From positions 74,199-138,198 of the forward strand of contig DYIF01000004.1 in assembly GCA_020723765.1 (NCBI GenBank): a stretch of DNA of 64,000 nt. Reading direction: 5' to 3'. The translations under genes were made by a program, and so were the position numbers. The notes below the pieces were generated by a model that saw only the letters and a list, made by a program, of their open reading frames with translations, ran no database searches and was not told where the DNA came from. The stretch is from Elusimicrobium minutum (GTDB lineage: Bacteria; Elusimicrobiota; Elusimicrobia; Elusimicrobiales; UBA9959). This document shows positions 17,253-27,623 of the stretch, piece after piece; positions within the stretch are counted from its first letter, which is position 1; each line of letters starts with the position of its first letter.

Positions 17253-19955
17253 CTATTTATAACAAATGTCTTTAAATTCGCAGTTTTGACAACTCAATTT
17301 TTCCGCGGGCTCAAAAAAATCTTTTTCTATCATTTCCAATATTATTTCTTGTATGGCTAATTCCGCTTTTTTTTGATATTTTTTAAAATCGTATTTATCA
17401 TAACAAAAAACTTCCGATATTTCTTTTAAACCGAGGACTATTATAGAGGCGTTCGAAACCGAATAAATATCGCTAAAAATTTTTATATAGAAAGGTAGTT
17501 GCACGGAGTTTATTTCTTTATATTCCTCCAAATCCAATTTTTTAAATCTGGGTATGTAATCCTCTGCGGAGGAAGAGGTTTTAAAATCTACGACGAAATA
17601 TCGGCCTTCTTTTTCGGTTATCATATCGGCTTTGGCCGTTATTTTGATTTTATGTTTTCCGCCAACCATCCAGATTCCGTTTATCTTTTTCTCGCAGGAT
17701 ATTATTTTATGTTCGTATTTGTTTTTCAAGAAATAACCATAAATATCTTTCAATCTTTTTTTTATCTGCCTTTTTATAAAATGGAAATCGTAAGATTTCT
17801 CGTCTAAATATTTTTTAACGGCCGTATCGGCGGAGTTTTCTATTAACAATTCATCATTTCGTATCGCGTTAATTTTTTTACCAAGCCAGTTATTAAAAAA
17901 AATCTCTATGGCCGAATGCGCCATGCTTCCGTAATCGGCATAACAAAGCCCCTCTTCCAGAGTTTCGGGTTTGGAAAGCCCCAAAACATATCTATAATAA
18001 AACTCCAGCTCGCACCGCAAATAAGTTTCTACGGAAGATGAGGAATGAGTCATATCCTTTATAAGATTCTTAATCTCCGTTTTTTTGGGTATTTTTTGAG
18101 GATAATAAGGCTTAAAAGAAATTTCGAGATTATCCTCCATTTTATCGTCTATTTTTATTTTGTTTTTCTCGCAAAACCAGACTATTCTCTCGACTAACGG
18201 GCTTCTTGAATTTTTGTCGTTATCTGTATGGAAAATCCATACGTTTGAAGCCGAAAAAACGAGATTTTCGAAATAATATCTATAGATATCGTTATCGAAA
18301 GCGCCGGCCGGTATGCCCAAATTTTTCCTTAAATAATCCGATAAAAAACTGACTTGTTTTTCTTTTGAGGGAATTATCCCATCGTTTACATCTATGAAAT
18401 ACAAATTTTTAAATTTAAGCCCTCTGGATTCCAAAAAACCTATGCACTGAAGCCCTTCTATCGGGGTTCCTATAAAAGGAGCTCTGGTTTTATCTAAAAC
18501 AAAATCCAGAAAATTAAAATAATATTTTTTTTCTTTGAATTTTAAACCGGCTATTTTCTTTTTAGCCATATTTTCTATCTCGCCGATTCCGGTTTCAAAA
18601 ACGTTTTTCCAGTAAGGATGGGAAGACAAAGAGGATTTTCTTATAATATAACCCAAAGCCGCCGATATTTTTTTAAGAAAATCTTCTATGTTTTTTATCT
18701 CTTCGAAAGGTTTTAAAACGGTTTCGTTAAAAACTTTAATATCCCCGGATTTTTCCTCTATTTCCGATAGTTTTATAAATCCCAAAAAGCTTTCGGAATA
18801 TCTTTTTTTAACTTCCGATATTTCATTTTTAATATCGCCTATGGATTTTATATAAGGATGGGATACGAGTTTTATATAAGAAGAGTAAAGATATAGAAAC
18901 CGATTGTCTTCGACAATAGCGCCGTCTACGGTTTCTTTCAATAATTCCACTACCGAGTAAATCGGCGAATATTTAAAAGGAAAACCGGCGGAGATGTTAA
19001 ATTTTTTAACGTCGTATAATATGATTTCTATAAGAGGAACAATCATGGAAGAATCCGGAGTTATGACGGCCGTATCGCTATCGAATTCAAGCCGGTCTTT
19101 GGAAAGAGAAGAATTTTTAAGATTATTTTTAAGCGAAAAAATTTCATGATGTCTGTTTAAAGTTCTTCTTATTTTAAGATTTGGAATCTTTATCTCGTTT
19201 TTTATTTCAATATTCGAATCCAGAAAGGAAATTTTATCCTTTAGCAAAGGATGTTCGGTAAAAACAAAACTCGTTTTGTTCATCTTGTAAAAAGATGAAA
19301 AAATATTTTTCTCCGTTCTATTAAAAGCGAAAAAGCCGGCGAATATTATCTTATCCCACTCAAATTCCATATCGTAAACGACTTTGGAAAATCTTTCGTA
19401 AGAAAGGGCTCTTGAATATTTTTTTCCTTTTAAAAGATATTCGTAAAATTCGCCGTATAATTTTGAAAATCTTTCATATTCTTTTAAAGATCCGGCTTTT
19501 TTTAAGTTTATACCGTCTTTTATTAAAAAATCGTAAATTTTAATATCGCCAGGCAAAACCCCGTTTATTTTAAGCTCTTCGAAATCTTTTATGATTATTT
19601 TCCCCCACCCCCAGAACTCGTCGAAATCCATATCCTTTAAAAAGAACTCGTCTATTTCTTTTTTGAAATTGGAATAAAGCAGATATAACATATCCGTATC
19701 GTCTACGCTTTCAAAAATTTCGCGGTCCAGAAGTTTTTTGGCGATAAAATCGTCTATGCTTAAAACGTCGCAGACCTCCGATTCTTTTCCCTTTAATTCG
19801 AATATTCTTTTTTTAAGGTAATAACCCGGCCTGATATTAGGAAAAACGACGAGGATTTGGGAAAGATTTTCCAAATTATAAATATCTTTAGCTATAAAAT
19901 CTATAAGGGAATTTTCTCTTTCTATTATCTCAATTTTTTTCATAAACCTTTTCAA
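17253..19955 (-). CDS. addB: AddB-like helicase/nuclease subunit with PD-(D/E)xK nuclease and Fe-S staple
   Basis: 900 residues. The N-terminal part is a degenerate UvrD-like helicase (VVFPNIRPGYYLKKRIFELKG where an active P-loop would be, so probably ATPase-dead). The C-terminal third is a RecB-type nuclease: SSSVETYLRCELEFYYRYVLGL, YFVVDFKTSSS and VQLPFYIKIF. One Cys in the first motif plus CQNCEFKDICYK at the C-terminus match the C...CxxCx5C iron-sulfur staple of AddB. With AddA it resects double-strand breaks for RecA loading. It overlaps addA by 26 nt. At 900 residues it is shorter than the Bacillus protein. Confidence 0.85.
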   Translation of the reverse strand: MKRFMKKIEIIERENSLIDFIAKDIYNLENLSQILVVFPNIRPGYYLKKRIFELKGKESEVCDVLSIDDFIAKKLLDREIFESVDDTDMLYLLYSNFKKEIDEFFLKDMDFDEFWGWGKIIIKDFEELKINGVLPGDIKIYDFLIKDGINLKKAGSLKEYERFSKLYGEFYEYLLKGKKYSRALSYERFSKVVYDMEFEWDKIIFAGFFAFNRTEKNIFSSFYKMNKTSFVFTEHPLLKDKISFLDSNIEIKNEIKIPNLKIRRTLNRHHEIFSLKNNLKNSSLSKDRLEFDSDTAVITPDSSMIVPLIEIILYDVKKFNISAGFPFKYSPIYSVVELLKETVDGAIVEDNRFLYLYSSYIKLVSHPYIKSIGDIKNEISEVKKRYSESFLGFIKLSEIEEKSGDIKVFNETVLKPFEEIKNIEDFLKKISAALGYIIRKSSLSSHPYWKNVFETGIGEIENMAKKKIAGLKFKEKKYYFNFLDFVLDKTRAPFIGTPIEGLQCIGFLESRGLKFKNLYFIDVNDGIIPSKEKQVSFLSDYLRKNLGIPAGAFDNDIYRYYFENLVFSASNVWIFHTDNDKNSRSPLVERIVWFCEKNKIKIDDKMEDNLEISFKPYYPQKIPKKTEIKNLIKDMTHSSSSVETYLRCELEFYYRYVLGLSKPETLEEGLCYADYGSMAHSAIEIFFNNWLGKKINAIRNDELLIENSADTAVKKYLDEKSYDFHFIKRQIKKRLKDIYGYFLKNKYEHKIISCEKKINGIWMVGGKHKIKITAKADMITEKEGRYFVVDFKTSSSAEDYIPRFKKLDLEEYKEINSVQLPFYIKIFSDIYSVSNASIIVLGLKEISEVFCYDKYDFKKYQKKAELAIQEIILEMIEKDFFEPAEKLSCQNCEFKDICYK

Positions 19956-22900
19956 TTAATCCTTTATCTATATAGCATAAATAACCGATAGTTTTTTTAA
20001 AATAAATATTTCGTACCGTGTCGACATATTTTTTAATTTGATTTAAGTAACTCTCGTCTTTTTCTCCGGTTTTAAAATCTATTAGATGTATATACTCGTC
20101 CATTACTATCCTATCCGGTCTCAATATCTCTCCGTTTTTCGATACGAATTCTTTTTCTATTAATATTTCCCTTCCCGGCTTTTTTTGGAAAAATACCATA
20201 ATCTCCCGGTTTTTAAACAAATCGGTTATTTTAAGCTTTATTTCTTTCAAAAAATTTTCATCGGCAAAAACCGATTCCAAAGAACAGGCCTTTAAAACTA
20301 TGTTATCGAGATTATTTAATTCATCGGAATATGTTATCATAGAAATAACTTTATGATATACCCTTCCCCTGATCTCAACCTCATTTTCCAAATCGGGCTT
20401 TTTTAAGAAAGGATAAATGGGATGGCGCAACCTTGGCAGGGATATAACCATATGTTCCGGCTTAAATTCCTCGGTTTTAATCTCTCCGCTAACCCCTCCC
20501 TCCGACTCTTCGAATACCGAGAGAATATCTTTATCTTTCGGTTCTACCACTATGTTAAAAAGCTCGGTTTTAGCTCTTGTCAAAGCCACGTAAACCGCGT
20601 TTATTTCGGCTATATTTTCTTTTATCTTATTTTCGGCATAAACCTTATTTATAGGATTGTTTTTCGCTTCCGACGAAGCCTCTCCTAAATTCTTATTTAT
20701 TTTTAATACGTTAACTCCATCTCCGTCTTTTAAAAAATACATATTATCCGAAACCGTTTTTCTTCCTTTCCAGAAAAGGTTTATGACACCCTCAAACTGA
20801 AGCCCTTTGGCTTTATGAAAGGTCATTATGTTTACCGCGTTTAAATGCTGGCTTATCTCTATCGAAAAACTTTCGTCTTCGCTTTCCGATGAAACATCCG
20901 AAATAAAATTAGAAAGGGAATAAGATTTTTCCGACAATGTTTTTTCAAATACAGCTTCCAAAAACTTTAGAAGAAAAGCTCCGTGTTCTCTAAATCTTTC
21001 AAAAAGCCCGAGTCTTCTATATATGAGATTTACGATTTCATAAACCCCTAAATATCCGTAAGCCGACATAAAGATTTCCAGGTTTTCTTTATAAACTAAA
21101 GGTTTAATTTCTTTTAAAACCGACCAGGCGGGTTTTTTCTCAATCTTCGATTTTACAAAAATGTTTTCTATCTCTTGGTCTGATACTTCTGTTAAAACTC
21201 CGCAATTCAAAAACTCATACAACGAAAGATTATCCTCGTTGTTTTCCAAAAACTTTAACAAACCTATCACTCCCTTTACTATCTTGTTTTTTCTCGAGTC
21301 AAGCGAACTGTAAGAGGCTAATGGATAGCCGAGCTCGTTTACCCAGCCCGCTATTTTTTCAACCGTATCGTTTTTATAAGACAGAACCGCCACATTGGAA
21401 TATCCGTATCTTAAAACCATATCCTTTAAAGCTTTTATAAAAACGGATTTTACTTTTTCTTCTATATCTTCTTCCCCTCTTTTTTCTATTATTAAAGTCT
21501 TAAAACGGCCGGAAGTTTTTCGGTAAGCTTTATGTTTTACTTTATAGTTTTTATAAAATTCTTTAAGCCCGTTTTCTTCGCAAAAAAACTTAAATTTTTC
21601 GGAATTTAAAACTTTATTTACGTAATCGAGAATCTCCTTTGAGCTTCTGTAATTTATGTCTATGTCGAACCTCTCTATCCCATTTTCAAGCGAAGATAAT
21701 TCCATATAGGAATTATCGGACTTCGGTTTTTTTATAAACTCGTTTATTATTCTATAATCCGCGTCTCTAAACATATATATGGCCTGTTTTATGTCGCCTA
21801 TAAAAAAACCGCTTCCCTGGGCCGATACCGCCTCCTCTATCAAAGGCCTTATCACGGACCACTGAGAATATGAGGTATCCTGAAACTCGTCTATTAAAAA
21901 ATGTCTCAAAAAGCTCGATAGTTTTATGTATATGTCTATTATCTTTTCTTCGCTTAAATCTTTTAAATACTCCCCGACTTCTCTGGTTAATCCCGAAAGA
22001 ACCGCGGAGGATGAGTTTTTTTTCATATATATTTTGAAATCGTCTCTAAATCTGCGGTATATTTTAACATAAGGATGATAAAAGCTTAAAGATTCCAGTA
22101 TTAGATATTTCGCGCAAAGCTTAAAAATTTTATCCGATTTTAAAGCGATTTCTTCGTCTATATTCTCGTCTTTTTTTTTCAAAATCTTACCCTTTTCAAA
22201 TATTTTATCCGCCATTAGGGATATGTTTTTTTGTTTATACCCCTCGATTATGTCCGTATAAACATCCTTATGCTCCACCTTGGACAACAAATCTTTAGCC
22301 AATGCCCATATCTCCTCTCTTAATCTCATTTTTTCGTTAAATATTTTATTATCCGCATCGGATATTTCGGAAAGCAACAAATCTTCTTTTTTTATAAATT
22401 TTTCAAAGTTTTCTTTTATCTTTTCGATCGGATTTATAAAAAATCTTTTTTCGGTAATATCCATAAAATCTATAGCCGACTCTATTTCGCTCATCAAATA
22501 AGGATCTTTTAAAACTTTATGCATAAAATAAGAAAAAGATTCGTCCATCAAATCGGAATATTCGAAACTTAAATCGAATTCGCAGGGATAATTTAATTTT
22601 TTTAACGAGGCTTCGAATATTTTTAAAACGAAAGAATCTATCGTGGATATATTAAAAAAATTATAATTATCGAGTATCTCTTCTATTTTTTCCTCGGATT
22701 TTTTGGTTAAATATTTACTCGAACCGCCTATATATTTTTCTATTCTTTTTAAAGTTTCTTCGTCTTCCAAAGCCAATTTTTTTAAAATATTTATTATTCT
22801 GTTTTTCATTTCTTTGGCGGAGTTCTCGGTAAAAGTTACCGCCAAAAGGTTGGATATGGAGTTTTTGGGGATTTTATCGGAAAGTATAAATTGTATGTAC

Positions 22901-23004
22901 CTGTAAGCTAAATTTTCCGTTTTACCCGAGCCCGCCGAAGAGTGTATTAAAAAGATATGAGGAAACTTTAACTCCGAATCCTTTAACGGCCATCTTTTTA
23001 CCAT
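19930..23004 (-). CDS. addA: AddA-like ATP-dependent helicase/nuclease
   Basis: 1024 residues. UvrD-type motifs are complete: Walker A HSSAGSGKTENLAYRYIQF near residue 20, motif Ia LLAVTFTENSAKEMKNRI, Walker B FLIDEFQDTSYSQW, motif III GFFIGDIKQAIYMFRDAD, motif V VNIMTFHKAKGLQFEGVI and motif VI AVYVALTRAKTELFNI. The C-terminus carries a RecB-family nuclease (RPDRIVMDEYIHLIDFKTGEKDESYLNQIKKY). It unwinds and cuts DNA ends with AddB. It is shorter than typical AddA (about 1200). It is followed by addB in overlap, the order addA-addB on the minus strand. Confidence 0.9.
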   Translation of the reverse strand: MVKRWPLKDSELKFPHIFLIHSSAGSGKTENLAYRYIQFILSDKIPKNSISNLLAVTFTENSAKEMKNRIINILKKLALEDEETLKRIEKYIGGSSKYLTKKSEEKIEEILDNYNFFNISTIDSFVLKIFEASLKKLNYPCEFDLSFEYSDLMDESFSYFMHKVLKDPYLMSEIESAIDFMDITEKRFFINPIEKIKENFEKFIKKEDLLLSEISDADNKIFNEKMRLREEIWALAKDLLSKVEHKDVYTDIIEGYKQKNISLMADKIFEKGKILKKKDENIDEEIALKSDKIFKLCAKYLILESLSFYHPYVKIYRRFRDDFKIYMKKNSSSAVLSGLTREVGEYLKDLSEEKIIDIYIKLSSFLRHFLIDEFQDTSYSQWSVIRPLIEEAVSAQGSGFFIGDIKQAIYMFRDADYRIINEFIKKPKSDNSYMELSSLENGIERFDIDINYRSSKEILDYVNKVLNSEKFKFFCEENGLKEFYKNYKVKHKAYRKTSGRFKTLIIEKRGEEDIEEKVKSVFIKALKDMVLRYGYSNVAVLSYKNDTVEKIAGWVNELGYPLASYSSLDSRKNKIVKGVIGLLKFLENNEDNLSLYEFLNCGVLTEVSDQEIENIFVKSKIEKKPAWSVLKEIKPLVYKENLEIFMSAYGYLGVYEIVNLIYRRLGLFERFREHGAFLLKFLEAVFEKTLSEKSYSLSNFISDVSSESEDESFSIEISQHLNAVNIMTFHKAKGLQFEGVINLFWKGRKTVSDNMYFLKDGDGVNVLKINKNLGEASSEAKNNPINKVYAENKIKENIAEINAVYVALTRAKTELFNIVVEPKDKDILSVFEESEGGVSGEIKTEEFKPEHMVISLPRLRHPIYPFLKKPDLENEVEIRGRVYHKVISMITYSDELNNLDNIVLKACSLESVFADENFLKEIKLKITDLFKNREIMVFFQKKPGREILIEKEFVSKNGEILRPDRIVMDEYIHLIDFKTGEKDESYLNQIKKYVDTVRNIYFKKTIGYLCYIDKGLIEKVYEKN

Positions 23005-23013
23005 AAAAAGCGA

Positions 23014-23781
23014 CTATTGAATCTGTTTGAGTTCTATTTTATCGTATCCCTTTGGAATTTTTATGACGGAATAAAAATTTCTTTGAGAATCCGGGTTGTC
23101 CTCGGCTATTTCTAAAACGTTTACTCTATATTTTACGATTATATTTTTTTCCTTTTTTTCGAAAGAATCTATATTAAAAATACCCGGCGACAATTCGGAT
23201 TTGGATACTATTATCAAGATATTTTCTTTTTTGAAATCGGTATCGGGTTTATCCTTTACTTTGTTATGAGCCAGAAAAGCGTTCCACTCAGACGAGCTTT
23301 TAAATACCTTGTAATCGCAAGGGGCGTAGACAGGCGTTAAGCTGGAAACCTCTTTTCCCATTTCGGGAACGACGATAGTATTTATTTTTTCGCTTTTTTT
23401 GATATTATCGTATAAATTTATTTTTTTGTTAAGATCTTTTTCGCTAAGATTGACATAAACTTTATTCTTGCTTCTGGCAAGCTCCGCTAACTGAGTCATC
23501 GGATCCACCGGCTTTTCGCTTACTTCCACGAAGTTTTTATTTTTTACAAGTTTTATCGCTTGAGTTTCATAAACCTCTACGGTATCGGTATCGACTTTGG
23601 GAATATCGGGCTTAACGCTGGACATGGCTTCTTGAGCCTGTTTCAAAGCCACTGCCGCATAGTCTTTATCCAGAGGCTCGACTACGGTTTTGGACGAATA
23701 TTTATTTTCAATGAAATAATAAACTCCGATTATCAAAACAAATAAAACAAGCGATATTAGATATATCTTTTTATATTTCAT
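23014..23781 (-). CDS. Membrane-anchored protein with PrcB_C-like domain
   Basis: 255 residues. One N-terminal membrane segment (IYLISLVLFVLIIGVYYFIE) is followed by a Lys/Asp-rich extracytoplasmic stalk. The C-terminal 100 residues (KVFKSSSEWNAFLAHN, DFKKENILIIVSKSELSPGIFNIDSFEKKEKNIIVKYRV, RNFYSVIKIP) resemble the PrcB_C fold found in treponemal dentilisin subunits and many lipoproteins, with the usual Gly-Gly-Tyr turn replaced by SPGIF. It is located between lepA and addA, 9 nt upstream of addA's end of the cluster. Domain match is moderate; function unknown. Confidence 0.6.
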   Translation of the reverse strand: MKYKKIYLISLVLFVLIIGVYYFIENKYSSKTVVEPLDKDYAAVALKQAQEAMSSVKPDIPKVDTDTVEVYETQAIKLVKNKNFVEVSEKPVDPMTQLAELARSKNKVYVNLSEKDLNKKINLYDNIKKSEKINTIVVPEMGKEVSSLTPVYAPCDYKVFKSSSEWNAFLAHNKVKDKPDTDFKKENILIIVSKSELSPGIFNIDSFEKKEKNIIVKYRVNVLEIAEDNPDSQRNFYSVIKIPKGYDKIELKQIQ

Positions 23782-23805
23782 AACTTATTTTATTTTATAA
23801 CATTT

Positions 23806-25626
23806 TTAATCTTTTTTATTATCGGTCTTTAAAACGTTTATAAAAGCTTCCTGCGGTATCTCCACATTTCCCACAAGCTTCATTCTTCTTTTCCCCTCTT
23901 TTTGTTTTTCCAAAAGTTTTCTTTTTCTCGTTATATCTCCGCCGTAACATTTAGCCAAAACGTCTTTTCTCAAAGCGCTTATGCTTTCTCTCGCTATTAC
24001 TCTTCCGTCGACTCTGGCCTGTATGGCCACTTCGAATAGGTGCCTGGGTATTATTTTTTTAAGCCTTTCGCATATCTCCCTTGACGCAAATTGCGCTTTT
24101 GACCTATGAACCATAAAAGACAAAGCATCTACAACCTCGCCGTGTATAAGTATCTCTACTTTTACTATGTCGCTGGATTTATACTCGCTATATTCGTAAT
24201 CGAAAGAAGCATAACCTTTGGAAGAAGATTTTAATTTGTCGTAAAAATCCATTATTATTTCGCTCAAAGGAAGTTCGTATTCTAAAACTACTCTTTTTGA
24301 AGATATGTAATCTATTTTTTTATGTATTCCTCTCTTATCCTTTAAAAGTATTATTACGCTCTCCATAAACTCAAGCGGTGTTATTATCCTTGCGTTTACA
24401 TAAGGCTCGAAAACTTCCAGCACTTCTCCATAATGAGGAAATTCCGAAGGATTTCTTACCTCGACTAATTTAGTTTCTTTCGAGTTAAGATTAACTTTGG
24501 ATTTTACTTTATATATGACGTTCGGGTTAGTGACTATAAGAGGAACATTAAATTCTCTTTCTATCCTCTGTCTTATTATGTCCAGATGCAAAAGCCCCAT
24601 AAATCCTACTCTAAATCCAAATCCCAAAGCTTTTGAGACCTCACCCTGATAAGTAAAAGATGAGTCCGTGAGATTTAATTTTTCTATGGCCGCTTTTAGC
24701 TGATTATAATCGGATGTGTTAACCGGAAATATTCCGGCAAAAACTACCGGCTTTACGTCTTTAAAACCTTCAAGCGGAGTTATGTTTTTGTCTTTATGAA
24801 AAATGGTATCGCCTATTTTTATGTCGTGTATATCCTTTATCCCGGCTATTATATAGCCGACTTCTCCGGCATAAAGTGAGTCGGATTGTTTCATATCCGG
24901 AGTAAGATACCCAATTTCTTCGACTTTATAATTTTTAGATGTGGAATAAAGAGTTATAATATCTCCCTTTTTTATTTTTCCGTCAAACATTCTCACATAA
25001 ACTATTACTCCCTTATAAGAATCGTATACAGAATCAAAAACCAATGCTCTTAACTCGTTATTTACCCCGCCCTGCGGGTGAGGAATTTCTTTTACTATTC
25101 TTTCTAGTAGTTCGTCCACATTTTTGCCGGTTTTAGCGCTTACCAGAGTACAATCGACGGGATTTTTAAGAATCTCCCAGATCTGTTCCTGAGTAGTTTC
25201 TACATCGGAGTGTTCCAGATCCACTTTATTTATTACAGGTATTATTTTAAGGCCCAAAGAAATGGCTAAATGAGCATGTGCAAGCGTCTGAGCTTCTACT
25301 CCTTGAGTTGCATCTACCAACAATATAACTCCTTCACAGGCGTAAAGAGCCCTTGAAACTTCATAGGAAAAATCAACATGTCCGGGGGTATCTATCAGAT
25401 TAAAAAGATATTCGGTTCCGTTTTTAGCTTTATACCCCATTCTAACCGCTTTTGCCTTTATAGTTATCCCTCTTTCTCTTTCAAGCTCCATGGCATCTAA
25501 AAACTGTTCTTTCATTTCTCTTTGAGGAATAGCTTTTGTTATTTCTATAACACGGTCTGCAAGAGTTGATTTTCCGTGGTCTATATGAGCTATAATCGAA
25601 AAATTTCTTATTTTTTTAATTTCCAT
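23806..25626 (-). CDS. lepA: Elongation factor 4 (LepA), ribosomal back-translocase GTPase
   Basis: 606 residues. GTPase motifs: G1 AHIDHGKSTLADRVIE, G2 region RERGITIKAKAVR, G3 DTPGHVDFSYEV, G4 NKVDL, G5 VSAKTG. LepA-specific C-terminal features are present (PHYGEVLEVFEPYVNARI, KSSSKGYASFDYEYSEYKSSD, and the basic tail KCYGGDITRKRKLLEKQKEGKRRMK). It acts on stalled or mistranslocated ribosomes, often at the membrane or under stress. Its start overlaps ptsI by 11 nt, making it the last gene of the PTS operon. Confidence 0.97.
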   Translation of the reverse strand: MEIKKIRNFSIIAHIDHGKSTLADRVIEITKAIPQREMKEQFLDAMELERERGITIKAKAVRMGYKAKNGTEYLFNLIDTPGHVDFSYEVSRALYACEGVILLVDATQGVEAQTLAHAHLAISLGLKIIPVINKVDLEHSDVETTQEQIWEILKNPVDCTLVSAKTGKNVDELLERIVKEIPHPQGGVNNELRALVFDSVYDSYKGVIVYVRMFDGKIKKGDIITLYSTSKNYKVEEIGYLTPDMKQSDSLYAGEVGYIIAGIKDIHDIKIGDTIFHKDKNITPLEGFKDVKPVVFAGIFPVNTSDYNQLKAAIEKLNLTDSSFTYQGEVSKALGFGFRVGFMGLLHLDIIRQRIEREFNVPLIVTNPNVIYKVKSKVNLNSKETKLVEVRNPSEFPHYGEVLEVFEPYVNARIITPLEFMESVIILLKDKRGIHKKIDYISSKRVVLEYELPLSEIIMDFYDKLKSSSKGYASFDYEYSEYKSSDIVKVEILIHGEVVDALSFMVHRSKAQFASREICERLKKIIPRHLFEVAIQARVDGRVIARESISALRKDVLAKCYGGDITRKRKLLEKQKEGKRRMKLVGNVEIPQEAFINVLKTDNKKD

Positions 25627-27355
25627 GATGCGTTATCTCGCTTTGAAGAATCTCTATTATGGTGGAAGAGTTATCGGAATTAAGTATTTTTGTTGAAAGA
25701 TTCAAAAGCCTTTCATAATTTAAATTTCTTATATGTTGCTTCGTTTTTAAAAACATTTTTATAGGAACGGAAAGGCTGTCAACCACCAAAGAAATCAAAA
25801 CCATCGCTCCCAAGGGATCTGAGGCCATTTCTCCACAAACCGATACTTTTTTGCCTTTTTTATGTGCGGTTTGAAATATGAGATTTAGAATTCTTAAAAC
25901 GGCCGGATGAAAAGGATCGTACATATTACTCACATACTGATTAACTCTGTCTACGGCAAGAAGATACTGTATTAAATCATTGGTTCCAACAGATATAAAA
26001 TCGACATGATCGAGTATATGATCTATGATTATCGCGCTTGAAGGAACCTCTACCATAACTCCTAATGGAATATTCGGATTAAAATCAATGTTTTTTTGAG
26101 ACAATTCTCTTTTAATATCTTCAACTATACTTCTAACCTGAATTATTTCATCTAACGAAGTTACCATCGGTATCATTATGCTTGCGTTTGCTTGGAAAGA
26201 GGCTCTGTATATGGCTTTAATCTGACTCTTTAAAAGGTCCGGATATCTTAAAAAAAGTCTTATTCCTCTAAAACCCATAAAAGGATTGGTTTCATTCCCT
26301 ATATCTTTTATTCCGACATTTGAAACCTTATCTGCTCCTATATCCGCGGTTCTTATCACAACTGGAAGATTAGGCGTAGAGTTAAGGACCTTTTTATATA
26401 CCTCAACTTGTTCGTCTTCTCCGGGGATATTATCCCGGTTTAGATATAAAAACTCGGTTCTAAAAAGACCTATGCCGTCCGAATTTATCGAAACGTATTC
26501 TTCAAGGCTGTCGTGGCTATCTAAATTTATCATTAAATTTATTTTTTTATTATCTCTTGTAATTGTCGGAAGTTTTTTTATCTTGGAAAGATAAATTTCG
26601 TTTTTATGAAGCTGCTCTTTTCTTTTTTTATAGGTATCTATCATCTCGGGAGTTGGTGAAATTATAACACTACCCTCTTCGCCGTTAACTATTATATTAT
26701 CGTTTTCCTTTACTATTTTGGTTATATCCCCAAGGCCTACAACTGCTGGTATCCCCATATTTTGAGCAAATATCGCAGTGTGACTTGTTTTTGATCCCAA
26801 ATTTGTACAAAAAGCCAGTATATTCGGAGATTTTCTTATATTTAAAAGATCGGAGGGATAAATGTTATTTGCGACTATTATAATCGGTTCTTTGGTTTCT
26901 TTTAAAAAACTTCTGGATATGTTTGTAAGGTTAAATATTATCCTTCTTGAAACGTCTATTATTTCGTTTTTTCTTTCCACAAAAAACGTATCGTTTATCT
27001 TATCAAATTTTTTTATTGTTTCTTCTATCTTTACTGAAAGCGCATACTCCGCGTTATATTTTTCATTTATTATAAGATTTATTACATCCTTGTTTATAAG
27101 AGGATCTTTTAATATCATCGAATGAGCGTCTATTAGTTTGGCATGCTGTTTTCCAAGAGCCGCCAGTATCTGAGTTTTTATTACCTCTATCTCATCTCTG
27201 GTTTTAGATAAAGCGTTTTTGTATCTTAAAACCTCTTCTTTTACTTTATCTTTGGGTAAAATCTTTTTTTCTATAACCACGTTTTCGTCTCTTACCACAT
27301 AAGCCTTACCTATGGCTATTCCTATGTTTACCCCTATTCCTCTCTTGATTATCAT
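25616..27355 (-). CDS. ptsI: PTS enzyme I (phosphoenolpyruvate-protein phosphotransferase)
   Basis: About 580 residues. The phospho-His motif is LGSKTSHTAIFAQNMGIPAVVG. The PEP-binding barrel has GIGLFRTEFLYLNRDNIPGEDEQ, MGFRGIRLFL, FISVGTNDLIQYLLAVDR and the catalytic Cys in VSVCGEMASDP. It takes phosphate from PEP and gives it to HPr His15. I choose the ATG at 27355 (MIIKRGIG...) because GAGGA lies 5 nt upstream and the gene then starts 2 nt after the ptsH stop. A start at 27382 would sit inside ptsH. Confidence 0.96.
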   Translation of the reverse strand: MIIKRGIGVNIGIAIGKAYVVRDENVVIEKKILPKDKVKEEVLRYKNALSKTRDEIEVIKTQILAALGKQHAKLIDAHSMILKDPLINKDVINLIINEKYNAEYALSVKIEETIKKFDKINDTFFVERKNEIIDVSRRIIFNLTNISRSFLKETKEPIIIVANNIYPSDLLNIRKSPNILAFCTNLGSKTSHTAIFAQNMGIPAVVGLGDITKIVKENDNIIVNGEEGSVIISPTPEMIDTYKKRKEQLHKNEIYLSKIKKLPTITRDNKKINLMINLDSHDSLEEYVSINSDGIGLFRTEFLYLNRDNIPGEDEQVEVYKKVLNSTPNLPVVIRTADIGADKVSNVGIKDIGNETNPFMGFRGIRLFLRYPDLLKSQIKAIYRASFQANASIMIPMVTSLDEIIQVRSIVEDIKRELSQKNIDFNPNIPLGVMVEVPSSAIIIDHILDHVDFISVGTNDLIQYLLAVDRVNQYVSNMYDPFHPAVLRILNLIFQTAHKKGKKVSVCGEMASDPLGAMVLISLVVDSLSVPIKMFLKTKQHIRNLNYERLLNLSTKILNSDNSSTIIEILQSEITHHGN

Positions 27356-27356
27356 A

Positions 27357-27623
27357 TCATTCCTCGTCGAATTTGGACTCAAAAAGCTTTTCTATTTCCT
27401 CCACCGCCTTTTCCTCGTCCCTACCGACCGCTATTAGAGTTATCTTCGAACCTTTTGAAGCGGCCAGAGTCAACAAACCCATAACACTTTTTGCGTTAAC
27501 CTCGTAACCCTCTTTTATTATCTTTATCTCGCTTTCAAATCTCATAGCGGTATTTGAAAGCATGCCGCAGGGCCTTGCGTGAAGCCCCTGTTCGTTTTTT
27601 ACGGTTATTTCTTTTTTTATCAT
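27357..27623 (-). CDS. ptsH: HPr phosphocarrier protein
   Basis: 88 residues. GLHARPCGML contains the EI-phosphorylated His15, and NAKSVMGLLTLAASKG contains Ser46, the target of HPr kinase. The matching kinase gene hprK is about 5 kb upstream in the same operon, so both phosphorylation modes should operate. It overlaps the EIID gene by 4 nt and is followed directly by ptsI. Confidence 0.97.
   Translation of the reverse strand: MIKKEITVKNEQGLHARPCGMLSNTAMRFESEIKIIKEGYEVNAKSVMGLLTLAASKGSKITLIAVGRDEEKAVEEIEKLFESKFDEE

Noticed and set aside
27356-27382. Earlier ptsI start inside ptsH
   Set aside because: The ATG at 27355 has GAGGA at the right distance and matches the usual enzyme I N-terminus.
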